Shown: piece by piece, positions 1 through 6,056 of the stretch
Layout of the letters: every line of letters starts with the position of its first letter
How positions within the stretch are numbered: the stretch's first letter is position 1
Assembly (NCBI GenBank): GCA_038231615.1
Contig: JBBRLA010000329.1
Coordinates: 1 to 9,191, forward strand
Length of the DNA stretch: 9,191 nucleotides
Direction: 5' to 3'
From: JBBRLA01 sp038231615
GTDB taxonomy: Bacteria > Myxococcota_A > Polyangia > Palsa-1104 > JAEUJZ01
Position numbers and translations under genes: made by a program
The notes under the pieces: generated by a model
What the model was told of the DNA's origin: nothing
The model's input: only the letters and a program-made list of their open reading frames with translations
Database searches by the model: none

Positions 1-23
1 AGATGGTCGGCTTTCTGGCCTGA

Positions 24-545
24 TTGAAGGTTGAGGCAACAGAAGGCTCTCGTCGAGGTCACTTTGCCCAGCACCTCTGGATTGGAGAGGTTAGACCTCT
101 CGTTCAGCGACGAGGAGTAGCCTTAACCGAGCGGCATTGGGTCTACGCGCACCGCGAGGATGCCACCGACCATGCGGCCTACTTCGGATGGCTGGAGTCG
201 GTCATCAACTCCGAGCAATCGTATGGAGTCAGTGAACTGGTGCTTAGCGGATTCCTTCGGATCGTCACTCACCCGAAGATCTTCCCGAAGCCCTCCGGCA
301 TCGAGCCCGCGATGGTGTTCGCCGAACAGGTGCGGAACCAGCCGAACTGCACTTTGGTAGCGCCGGGACCGCGGCACTGGGACATCTTTACCCGCCTGTG
401 CCGCGGCGCGGGGGCGAAGGGAAACTTGATTCCGGATGCCTACCTGGCCGCGCTGGCCGTCGCATCCGGCAGCGAATGGGTAACCACGGACGGAGACTTC
501 GCCCGCTTCTCCGGACTGCGCTGGCGCCACCAGCTGCGAGATTGA
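24..545 (+). pseudogene. VapC-type PIN-domain toxin, N-terminus replaced or degraded
   Basis: This frame encodes most of a PIN-domain ribonuclease of the VapC toxin class, which cleaves RNA using a cluster of acidic residues. From base 141 onward it reads like the family: VYAHRED, then SELVLSGFLRIVTHP with the conserved Glu, then LIPDAYLAALA with the central Asp, and finally TTDGDFARF with the C-terminal Asp pair. The family normally begins about ten residues before YAHRED with a short strand carrying the first catalytic Asp (DVNVL type). Here those positions read LTERHW, with no Asp. The frame continues upstream through unrelated sequence to a poor TTG start at 24, and no ATG or GTG is available before the conserved part. 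I read this as a toxin gene whose 5' end was lost or recombined. No antitoxin is visible, but only 23 bases lie upstream. A functional variant starting at TTG is possible but less likely. Confidence 0.6.
73..101. other. Overlapping inverted repeats with alternative pairing
   Basis: The segment contains ACCTCT (73-78), AGAGGT (86-91) and ACCTCT (95-100). The central copy can pair with either neighbour. The second pairing extends to a perfect 7-bp stem, GAGAGGT/ACCTCTC (85-91 with 95-101), with a 3-base loop. It lies just before the conserved part of the PIN gene and could be an old operator, but no function can be shown from sequence. Confidence 0.3.
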
Positions 546-576
546 AATCCCGCGTCCCCTACGCTCGATGATAAGA

Positions 577-665
577 CGCTGGAACAAAATAACATTTCCA
601 ACTTCCAAATCGGTTCTTCGACGGTGCGAAACTTGTACGTTTGCGAACATAAATTTGTTCCAGCG
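577..665. repeat. Inverted-repeat element, possible MITE fragment
   Basis: Perfect 12-bp inverted repeats, CGCTGGAACAAA at 577-588 and its complement at 654-665, bound an 89-bp AT-rich segment in otherwise GC-rich DNA. Further imperfect complementarity continues inward for a few bases. No convincing target-site duplication is present (TAAG occurs near both ends but at unequal offsets). The whole 546-843 gap has no gene I can support. Apart from this element I see only unremarkable sequence and short overlapping frames. It may be a small non-autonomous transposable element or the core of an extragenic palindromic repeat. Confidence 0.45.
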
Positions 666-843
666 CCTAAGGCTCGTTCGCCAGATCATCAACCAGCGCC
701 TCAAGTCCAATGGTATGTTCTGGCTCAAGCATCATGTTACTCGCTGGAGGTACCTCGTTCTTCTGATCTTGTCCGTCTGATTCGTCCTCCGACGACCCGA
801 GTCTCTAGATCTGCACTCCCTGTAGGCCGGCGCGCTTGCGTTC

Positions 844-1887
844 TCAGAGCTTCCGGCCGAGTCGCAACAGCTTTTTCTTGTCCTGCCAGTGCTGGAGTTC
901 CCCCTGCATCTTCTCCCAGCGCGAGCGCCGGTCTTCCTTTGCGTCCCGCACCAAGCGCACCATCCCCGGCAGATCCGCGGCAGCGGCGGCGGTCAGCGCC
1001 TCCGTCAGCCAGTGAATCCTGGTGTCGCATTCATGAAGGTCCCCCAGCCCGTCCTGTAGCGGCGAGACTGCGTCTACCAAGGCCTCCGCCTGGGGCACGA
1101 TGCCCACCAGCAGCTCCCCGTGATAGCGCAGCTTCTTGGTCAGGATGCGCAGTTGATGGACGAAGTCCGGCTTGCCGTTCACCGCCAGCTCCAGCCACCG
1201 ATCCGCCCGCCGGACCCGCCGGGCCAGCCCCCTTTGGACCTTGCCGCCCCCCAAACGCCCAGAGGGGGCGCGCAGGAGGGCCAGCCCGGAGGCGATCTCT
1301 TCGATGAACGGCGCTGCGCTTCGCTGCGCGCTACCGCCGCACGGCGCTGTGCTTCGCTGCGCGCTACCGCCGCACGGCGCTGTGCTTCGCGGCGCACTAC
1401 CGCCGCACGGCGCTGCGCTTCGCTGCGCACTACCAAAAAAGGTCGCCACCTGGCCGCGCAGGCGGTCCGTCGCTGCTTCTCGTCGCTGCTGCCGTTGCAG
1501 GACCAGCGCCTCTACCCCTGATCGCTCCTCGTCCGCGACCCGGTCCAGGCGCTCCCGCAGCCACTGTAGGCTGACATCCAGGTCGCGCACGTCCCCCAGG
1601 GTCTTGCCGAAAACCGCCAGCCGCGCCTTCCCATCGCTGCGCCGATCGCCCGGGGCAAAGGGGTAGAGCCCGAACGCCGCCCGCAGGCGCCGCGTCGCCA
1701 CCCTGGCGTCGTGGACCAGGTCTTCCTGGCTGCTCGCTTCATCGGCGGCCCCGGCGTCCTGACCCAACTGCTTCAACCGGCCGGAGAATTTCAGCAGATC
1801 CGCCATCCGGGCCCCAAGAATGCGTTTGAGCCCGATCGCCAGGTCCGTGTTCGCGCTGAGTCCTTCGATGGGGGTCGCTTTCGCCAC
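844..1887 (-). CDS. CHAD domain-containing protein
   Basis: This is a 347-residue CHAD (conserved histidine alpha-helical domain) protein. CHAD domains are helical bundles with conserved His and basic residues, and some have been shown to bind polyphosphate. The first conserved patch is HDARVATRRLR (residues 59-69), followed by LGDVRDLDV (97-105). The second half repeats the pattern with HQLRILTKKLRYHGELL (244-260) and LQDGLGDLHECD (277-288). Between the halves, residues about 152-193 are an 11-residue repeat of the CGGSAQRSTAP type that looks like an in-frame insertion. The GTG start at 1887 is preceded by AAGGAG (minus strand, 1894-1899) six bases away. The pyrophosphatase stop lies 3 bp upstream, so translation is probably coupled. 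No signal peptide is visible, so a cytoplasmic location is expected. The family call is firm; polyphosphate binding is inferred from family and neighbour. Confidence 0.9.
   Translation of the reverse strand: MAKATPIEGLSANTDLAIGLKRILGARMADLLKFSGRLKQLGQDAGAADEASSQEDLVHDARVATRRLRAAFGLYPFAPGDRRSDGKARLAVFGKTLGDVRDLDVSLQWLRERLDRVADEERSGVEALVLQRQQRREAATDRLRGQVATFFGSAQRSAAPCGGSAPRSTAPCGGSAQRSTAPCGGSAQRSAAPFIEEIASGLALLRAPSGRLGGGKVQRGLARRVRRADRWLELAVNGKPDFVHQLRILTKKLRYHGELLVGIVPQAEALVDAVSPLQDGLGDLHECDTRIHWLTEALTAAAAADLPGMVRLVRDAKEDRRSRWEKMQGELQHWQDKKKLLRLGRKL
1310..1434. repeat. 33-bp tandem repeat inside the CHAD gene
   Basis: There are three full units (1310-1342, 1343-1375, 1376-1408) and a 26-bp partial fourth (1409-1434), differing at only a few bases. 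Each unit has a GGCGCTG(C/T)GCTTCGC core that is partly self-complementary, like REP-type extragenic palindromes. Because 33 is a multiple of three, the repeat adds 11 residues per copy without shifting the frame. A run of A follows directly at 1435. Confidence 0.9.
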
Positions 1888-1890
1888 GGG

Positions 1891-2529
1891 TCACTCCTTG
1901 GCTGGCTCCTGCGCGTCCGCCGCAACATCCGGGGCAGCGGCCGGTGTGGCATTCTGGCTGACGCTCGACGGAGGGCGGTAGGGCCCGCGGTGGTGGCGCT
2001 CCCGGTAGCGCTGGATGGACTTCTGCACCATCTCCGTCGCCGCCTCCGGCCCGACCCAGCCCTTTAACTGCGGGTCCTTGGTGGTGAAGGCGGTGGTCAT
2101 GACGAAAAAGCGCTCCAGCTCTTTCTGCATGCGGTCGCCCAGGCCGGTGAAGTCCTTCACGTCCTCGGCCCTGGCGGCCTTGACCGGCAGGGCCACCACC
2201 CGGTGGTTCTGCCTGCCGCGCATGCCGCGCTCCTCGATTTGCAGGGCCCCCAGCAGGCGGCAGGAGATGACCACGCCCGGGTAGGTCACCGCGTCGATGA
2301 GGACCATCACGTCCAGGGGGTCGCCGTCCTGCGCCAGGGTCTGCGGCACGAAGCCGAAGTCGTAGGGATAGGTCACCCCCAGGGGCAGGATGCGCGTCAG
2401 GCTGAAACAACCGAGCTTGTCGTCGAACTTGAGCTTGATGTTCGCCCCCCGGGGGGTCTCCACAACAACCCGCACATTGTGCTGATCGTCGAAGGGGGGT
2501 AAGTCGTGGACTAAATTCGGCTTGATCAT
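1891..2529 (-). CDS. Inorganic pyrophosphatase, family I-like
   Basis: This is a 212-residue soluble pyrophosphatase-like protein that should hydrolyse pyrophosphate to two phosphates in the cytoplasm. The family signature DGDPLDV is at residues 68-74. The usual preceding elements are VVVETPRGANIK (21-32), LTRILPLG (44-51) and TYPYDFGFVP (53-62), and VVALPV (111-116) follows. It is somewhat longer than E. coli Ppa (about 175 residues) because of a Pro/Ala-rich C-terminal tail (about 184-212) with no recognisable domain. The start chosen is the ATG at 2529 (MIKPNLVHDL), with AGAAGGA just upstream. A longer frame to 2634 adds 35 residues unlike the family. Some positions differ from E. coli Ppa: Lys34 where E31 is expected, and Asn-His-Arg (108-110) in the region of D102-K104. 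The protein may therefore be a divergent paralogue. It is the first gene of an operon with the CHAD gene. Confidence 0.88.
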   Translation of the reverse strand: MIKPNLVHDLPPFDDQHNVRVVVETPRGANIKLKFDDKLGCFSLTRILPLGVTYPYDFGFVPQTLAQDGDPLDVMVLIDAVTYPGVVISCRLLGALQIEERGMRGRQNHRVVALPVKAARAEDVKDFTGLGDRMQKELERFFVMTTAFTTKDPQLKGWVGPEAATEMVQKSIQRYRERHHRGPYRPPSSVSQNATPAAAPDVAADAQEPAKE

Positions 2530-2552
2530 CAATCCTTCTCTGTAAAGCGGGC

Positions 2553-2558
2553 AGTGTA
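2553..2558 (-). promoter_or_regulatory. Possible -10 box of the pyrophosphatase-CHAD operon
   Basis: TACACT on the minus strand, preceded by TG-like context, lies about 24 bases upstream of the ATG at 2529. It would place transcription start near 2546. No good -35 box is seen at the right distance, so this is a weak call. Confidence 0.3.
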
Positions 2559-2617
2559 GCATGCTCCCTGGGAAGCTCCCTCTTTGGGGTACTCTTTCGC
2601 GATACCCGAGCCTCCGC

Positions 2618-2647
2618 TTGGCGCGGGCGGCCATTGAGATTCATACT
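2618..2647 (+). promoter_or_regulatory. Possible promoter of the HelD-like helicase
   Basis: TTGGCG (2618-2623) and CATACT (2642-2647) are separated by 18 bases. Transcription from this site would begin at or just before the ATG at 2657. That fits the lack of any Shine-Dalgarno sequence there and would give a leaderless or nearly leaderless message. Both boxes deviate from consensus. Confidence 0.25.
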
Positions 2648-2656
2648 TTTCTTCTC

Positions 2657-5167
2657 ATGCGCAAGCTCGTCGAGCCCGGTTCACCCGGCGCCAGGATCAT
2701 CGCGGAGGAACTGGCGCTGTGGGCCCGGGTCGCGGCCTTTTTGCCAGGGCGCGAGGCCTTCGTCACCTCCATCGCCTCCCACGACGCCGAGCTGATCGAG
2801 CTGCGGGATGCCATCGCCGAGGCCAAGCCCGAGGACGTGGCCTCCCTGGTCGAGCAGATGATGCGCGTCAGCGCCGTCGCCGTTGGCAGGCGCGGCAAGG
2901 TCGCCGCCCCGATCGATGCCCAGGCCCCCTACTTCGGCCACCTGCGCCTGCGCCCGATCGGTCCCAATGGCGAGTCCGCGTCCCTGAAGACCCGCGATGT
3001 CCTCATCGGCAAGCAGGGTCTCATCGATCGCGCCGCCGGCGTGCAGATCGTCGACTGGCGGGACGCCCCGGTGTCGCAGCTCTACTACCGTTACGACGAG
3101 GGCGACGACTACGAGGAGCACATCCCCGGCGGCAAGCTCCAGGGGATCATCGACGCCCGGCGCAACGTCACCCTGATGGGAGGGCGCCTGCGCCGCATCG
3201 GCTGCCCCCAGGGCAACTTCTTCGCCGATGCCAAGCCTGACGACGACCCTCATTCCCCTTGGTGGCAGGCCCTGGACCAGAGCCTGCCCACCCTCCGCGG
3301 CGGACAGGGGCTGGCGGCGCGGGCGCCTCGCCGGACGGCCCAGCCGGCTTCTCGGCACGGACGCGCCCCGGTCCACGCCCCCGCGGCCCAGCTTGGCGAA
3401 GGCCGCCCGATGCTGGCCGAGCGGATCGACAAGCACCTGCCCGAGATCGCCGCCCTCATCGACGCCGACCAGTTCGCCCTCATCACCGAGCCGGAAAGCG
3501 AGCTGGTGGTGATCCAGGGCGGCGCCGGCAGCGGCAAGACCACCGTGGCCCTGCACCGGGTGGCCTACCTGGCGTATCAAGACCCGGCTCGCTTTCGCCC
3601 ACTAAGCATGCTGGTCATCGTGCCCAGCCAGGCCCTGGCCCGCTACGTCGGCGGCGTCCTGCCATCGCTGGGGGTGTCCGGGGTGCCGGTCCTGACCAGC
3701 GCCGCCTGGATGCGCGGCCAGCGCCAGCGCATCCTGCCCCGCCTTTCCGATGAGAAGAGCGAGGATGTGCCCCCGGCGGTCTCGCGCCTGAAGAAACACC
3801 CCAAAATGCTCCACGTCATCGACCGCTACGTCGAGGAGCAGGCCGAGTTCATGCGGCAGACGCTTCAAAAGACCCTGGCCGACCGGGCCGGGCAAAAGGA
3901 CACGCCGCTTTTGCTGTCCGAATGGGACCGGCGGGCCGACCTGCCCTTGCGGGCCCGCTGCCGGGCGCTGCGCGACGCGCTTCCCCGGCTGGGGCTGCGC
4001 AGCGAATCCATCCTGCGCCTGGAGGAGGTCCTTTCACGCCTGTCCCACCGGGCCCACGACGTGGTCCGCGACTGGGCCGAGCTTTTGACGGATGCCGACA
4101 GGCTGCGGGATGGGCTGCGCGGGGCGACCGCCAACCGGGCCGACGGAGACGATGACAACCGGGTCAGCGAGCAGGACCTGGCCGAGCTTCTGGCCTGGTG
4201 CAAGGCCCAGCAGGAGGAAATCGAGCCCTTGCCCAGGGATGTCGACCCCGAACGCTACCAGGCGGTGGACGGCAAGCCCCTGGATGAAGGCAGCCCGGCG
4301 GGGCGGCTGGACGAGGAAGACGACCCGCTGCTTTTGCGCCTGTACCAGCGCAAGCACGGGCACCTGCTAAAGGGCGGCGCCGGCAAGTCGACCCGCCTGC
4401 GCTACGAGCACCTGGTCCTCGACGAGGCCCAGGACCTCTCGGCGGTGGAGGTGCGGGTGCTGCTCTCGTGCATGGCCGGCCTCTCCGTGACCATCGCCGG
4501 GGACGTGGCCCAGCGGCTGATCTTCGACAATGGTTTTACCACTTGGGAGGGGCTCCTGCGCTCCGTCGGACTCCTTTATGAACTGCCGGCGGCCAGACAG
4601 AAGCCGGTGGCCATCCGTCACCTGAAGCTGCTCTATCGGTCTACCCAGGAGGTCATGCAGCTTTCCCGGGACGTCCTGGGAAAGCTGGCCACGGACGAAA
4701 GCCAGCAGCAGGCGACCCGCCACGGCGCCCCGGTGCAGGGGTTCCCCTTTGGCGAGACCGGCGAGGCAGTGGCCTTCCTGGCCGAGGCGCTGCGCTCCCT
4801 TTTGGCCAGAGAGCCGACGGCCTCGGTGGCCCTGATCTCCCGGTATGCCGGCACCGCCGACCTGTTTTACCAGGGCCTGGGCAAGGCCGACGTACCCGCC
4901 TTGCGCCGCGTCTCCCGCCACGAGTTTCCGTTCACCCCCGGGATCGATGTCACCGATGTGAGCCAGGTGAAGGGCCTGGAGTTTGACTACGTGGTGATCC
5001 TGGATGCCACCGCCGCCGCCTACCCCGACGCCGTGGAGCCGCGCCACCTCCTGCACATCGCCACCACCCGCTGCGCCCACCAGCTCTGGCTCCTGTCCCC
5101 GGGGCCGCCTTCGCCGCTGATCCCAGCCAGCTACTTCGCCGGCGAACTGGGCGAGGCCATGAAATGA
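2657..5167 (+). CDS. HelD-like superfamily 1 (UvrD/Rep-type) helicase
   Basis: This is an ATP-dependent SF1 motor of about 836 residues. Numbering from the ATG at 2657, the N-terminal region has two features typical of the Gram-positive HelD group: YFGHLRLRP (about 92) and a VDWRDAPVSQLYYR segment (about 132). The motor motifs follow: Walker A GGAGSGKT (288-295), Walker B VLDEAQDLS (D at 589), motif III IAGDVAQ (about 614-620), motif IV LYRSTQE, motif V VKGLEFDY (about 771-778), and motif VI HIATTR. HelD proteins release stalled or idle RNA polymerase from DNA, and that role is inferred here. A Pro/Arg-rich linker lies just before the motor. The frame stays open to an ATG at 2561, but the extra 32 residues overlap the divergent promoter region and are not family-like. 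There is no strong ribosome binding site at either start, so the exact N-terminus is uncertain. A DNA repair role like other UvrD relatives is the main alternative. Confidence 0.85.
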   Translation: MRKLVEPGSPGARIIAEELALWARVAAFLPGREAFVTSIASHDAELIELRDAIAEAKPEDVASLVEQMMRVSAVAVGRRGKVAAPIDAQAPYFGHLRLRPIGPNGESASLKTRDVLIGKQGLIDRAAGVQIVDWRDAPVSQLYYRYDEGDDYEEHIPGGKLQGIIDARRNVTLMGGRLRRIGCPQGNFFADAKPDDDPHSPWWQALDQSLPTLRGGQGLAARAPRRTAQPASRHGRAPVHAPAAQLGEGRPMLAERIDKHLPEIAALIDADQFALITEPESELVVIQGGAGSGKTTVALHRVAYLAYQDPARFRPLSMLVIVPSQALARYVGGVLPSLGVSGVPVLTSAAWMRGQRQRILPRLSDEKSEDVPPAVSRLKKHPKMLHVIDRYVEEQAEFMRQTLQKTLADRAGQKDTPLLLSEWDRRADLPLRARCRALRDALPRLGLRSESILRLEEVLSRLSHRAHDVVRDWAELLTDADRLRDGLRGATANRADGDDDNRVSEQDLAELLAWCKAQQEEIEPLPRDVDPERYQAVDGKPLDEGSPAGRLDEEDDPLLLRLYQRKHGHLLKGGAGKSTRLRYEHLVLDEAQDLSAVEVRVLLSCMAGLSVTIAGDVAQRLIFDNGFTTWEGLLRSVGLLYELPAARQKPVAIRHLKLLYRSTQEVMQLSRDVLGKLATDESQQQATRHGAPVQGFPFGETGEAVAFLAEALRSLLAREPTASVALISRYAGTADLFYQGLGKADVPALRRVSRHEFPFTPGIDVTDVSQVKGLEFDYVVILDATAAAYPDAVEPRHLLHIATTRCAHQLWLLSPGPPSPLIPASYFAGELGEAMK

Positions 5168-5168
5168 C

Positions 5169-5196
5169 CGGATGACATCCGCCCGGGGTCGGCCCC
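5169..5196 (+). terminator. Two small hairpins after the helicase stop
   Basis: CGGAT-GAC-ATCCG (5169-5181) and GGGG-TCGG-CCCC (5185-5196) follow the helicase stop codon directly. There is no T-run, so intrinsic termination is not well supported. They may simply protect the 3' end. Confidence 0.2.
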
Positions 5197-5335
5197 ACGT
5201 CACGCAATCTCCCGCCGCGCCTTGGTTCGCCGGAGCGAGCTTGACTCGGGGCGGTCCTCTTGCGAAGCTTTTCATGTGATGTGGGCGGACGCACGAGGGA
5301 CCATCGGGCCCTATCGACAGGCTGAGACGCGGAGC

Positions 5336-5968
5336 ATGGGGCTCCTGCAGGCGCGGCACCGCACCTCGGCCCCTGTCGGCGGGGTGACCCGGTTGTGGGC
5401 GAAATTCTTCCCTTTAATCGAGAATGGCGCGGAGCAGGTCGAGGTGTTCGACTGTGGCCTGTGCTGCCACCGGGGCCGACGGACGCGGGAGCTTTGCTGG
5501 GACGATATCCTGTCCATCGATGTCCAGGTCCGAAGGCGCGGGCCGCCGTGGCGTCGACGCTGGGTGCAACGCTATCATGCCCTGTTGGCGGATGGCGAGC
5601 CGTGGATCTTCACCTCGGCGCTGGAGAATTTTGCTGCGCTGTGTCGAACGCTGGAAGAACGGCTGCTGGAGCGCCGAGTGCCGCTTCACATGATGGCATT
5701 TGACGCCGGGCAGGTGCTCCGCTTCGGGACGTTCTCCCTGGACTTCACCCATCTGCGCAAGGGGCGGCACAAGATCGCCTGGGCCAAGGTGGACCGGGTC
5801 ACCCTGGAGGGCGCGAGCGTGGTGGTGCGGGAGGCTGGGTGCCCCTGGACTGCGGTGCCGTGCCGCAAAGTACGGGACCTCCTGGTCTTTCTGGCGGTGA
5901 GCCGGCAGGCCGCCGGCCCCATGTCACCCCTGGCCCGGGAACTGCTAAAGCATCTCGCGTCCTCCTGA
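5336..5968 (+). CDS. DUF6585-like protein of unknown function
   Basis: This protein has about 210 residues and no assigned function. It looks like two related halves. The first has EVFDCGLCCHRG (36-47) followed by a CWDDILSID strand (54-62), and an ENF segment near 97. The second has AFDAGQVLRFG (121-131), IAWAKVDRV (147-155) and a C-terminal KVRDLLVFL helix (178-186). A 'colour of the residue, then Trp-Asp-Asp-Ile' strand pattern followed by a repeat of the same layout resembles DUF6585 proteins, from memory rather than a search. No signal peptide or membrane segment is evident. The start is uncertain: the frame is open back to TTG at 5222, with ATGs at 5279 and 5336. I chose 5336 because it begins near the conserved part and has GGAG-like bases just before it. 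It lies about 170 bp after the helicase on the same strand, and nothing shows they work together. Confidence 0.65.
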   Translation: MGLLQARHRTSAPVGGVTRLWAKFFPLIENGAEQVEVFDCGLCCHRGRRTRELCWDDILSIDVQVRRRGPPWRRRWVQRYHALLADGEPWIFTSALENFAALCRTLEERLLERRVPLHMMAFDAGQVLRFGTFSLDFTHLRKGRHKIAWAKVDRVTLEGASVVVREAGCPWTAVPCRKVRDLLVFLAVSRQAAGPMSPLARELLKHLASS

Positions 5969-6001
5969 GCCGGCCTGGCCTTCTCCGTATGCTGGGCCGG
6001 C
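5969..6001 (+). terminator. GC-rich stem-loop after the DUF6585-like gene
   Basis: A perfect 7-bp inverted repeat, GCCGGCC (5969-5975) with GGCCGGC (5995-6001), begins at the base after the stop codon and has a 19-base loop. No T-tract follows, so termination at this hairpin is uncertain. Confidence 0.3.
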
Positions 6002-6007
6002 CGCACT

Positions 6008-6041
6008 GTCCCTTCTGCTTGAATCCTGGGTTCAGTGGGAC
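6008..6041 (+). promoter_or_regulatory. Possible structured leader of the lipoprotein gene
   Basis: An outer stem, GTCCC (6008-6012) with GGGAC (6037-6041), encloses a near-perfect inner palindrome, TGAATCC-T-GGGTTCA (6020-6034). Directly after it, at 6043-6051, is a two-codon reading frame (ATG ATC TGA). The real start follows at 6057. ACCATGA occurs at both ATGs. It could affect translation of the lipoprotein, but nothing identifies a known regulatory class. Confidence 0.25.
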
Positions 6042-6056
6042 CATGATCTGAGGACC

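Noticed and set aside
1..120. Short frame ending at 118-120 as a possible antitoxin tail
   Set aside because: Too short, broken by a stop at 25-27, and without any recognisable antitoxin pattern.
123..728. Minus-strand reading frame of about 200 codons antisense to the PIN gene
   Set aside because: Opposite the family-like PIN frame, composition looks like a high-GC shadow, and part crosses the inverted-repeat element.
624..1307. Plus-strand frame of 227 codons antisense to the CHAD gene
   Set aside because: Pro/Ser/Arg-rich low-complexity translation typical of a shadow, while the other strand has clear CHAD motifs.
1310..1434. 33-bp repeat as a CRISPR array
   Set aside because: Copies are directly adjacent with no spacers and keep a coding frame open. 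The 15-bp repeat at 9067-9191 fails for the same reason.
1739..2644. Second minus-strand frame across the pyrophosphatase
   Set aside because: Gly/Arg/Pro-rich translation without motifs; the pyrophosphatase signature is in the other frame.
2561..2656. Upstream ATG at 2561 as the helicase start
   Set aside because: The extra 32 residues are not family-like, overlap the divergent promoter region and have no ribosome binding site.
4367..5359. Minus-strand frame of 330 codons antisense to the helicase
   Set aside because: Overlaps motifs IV to VI of the helicase on the coding strand and shows no domain.
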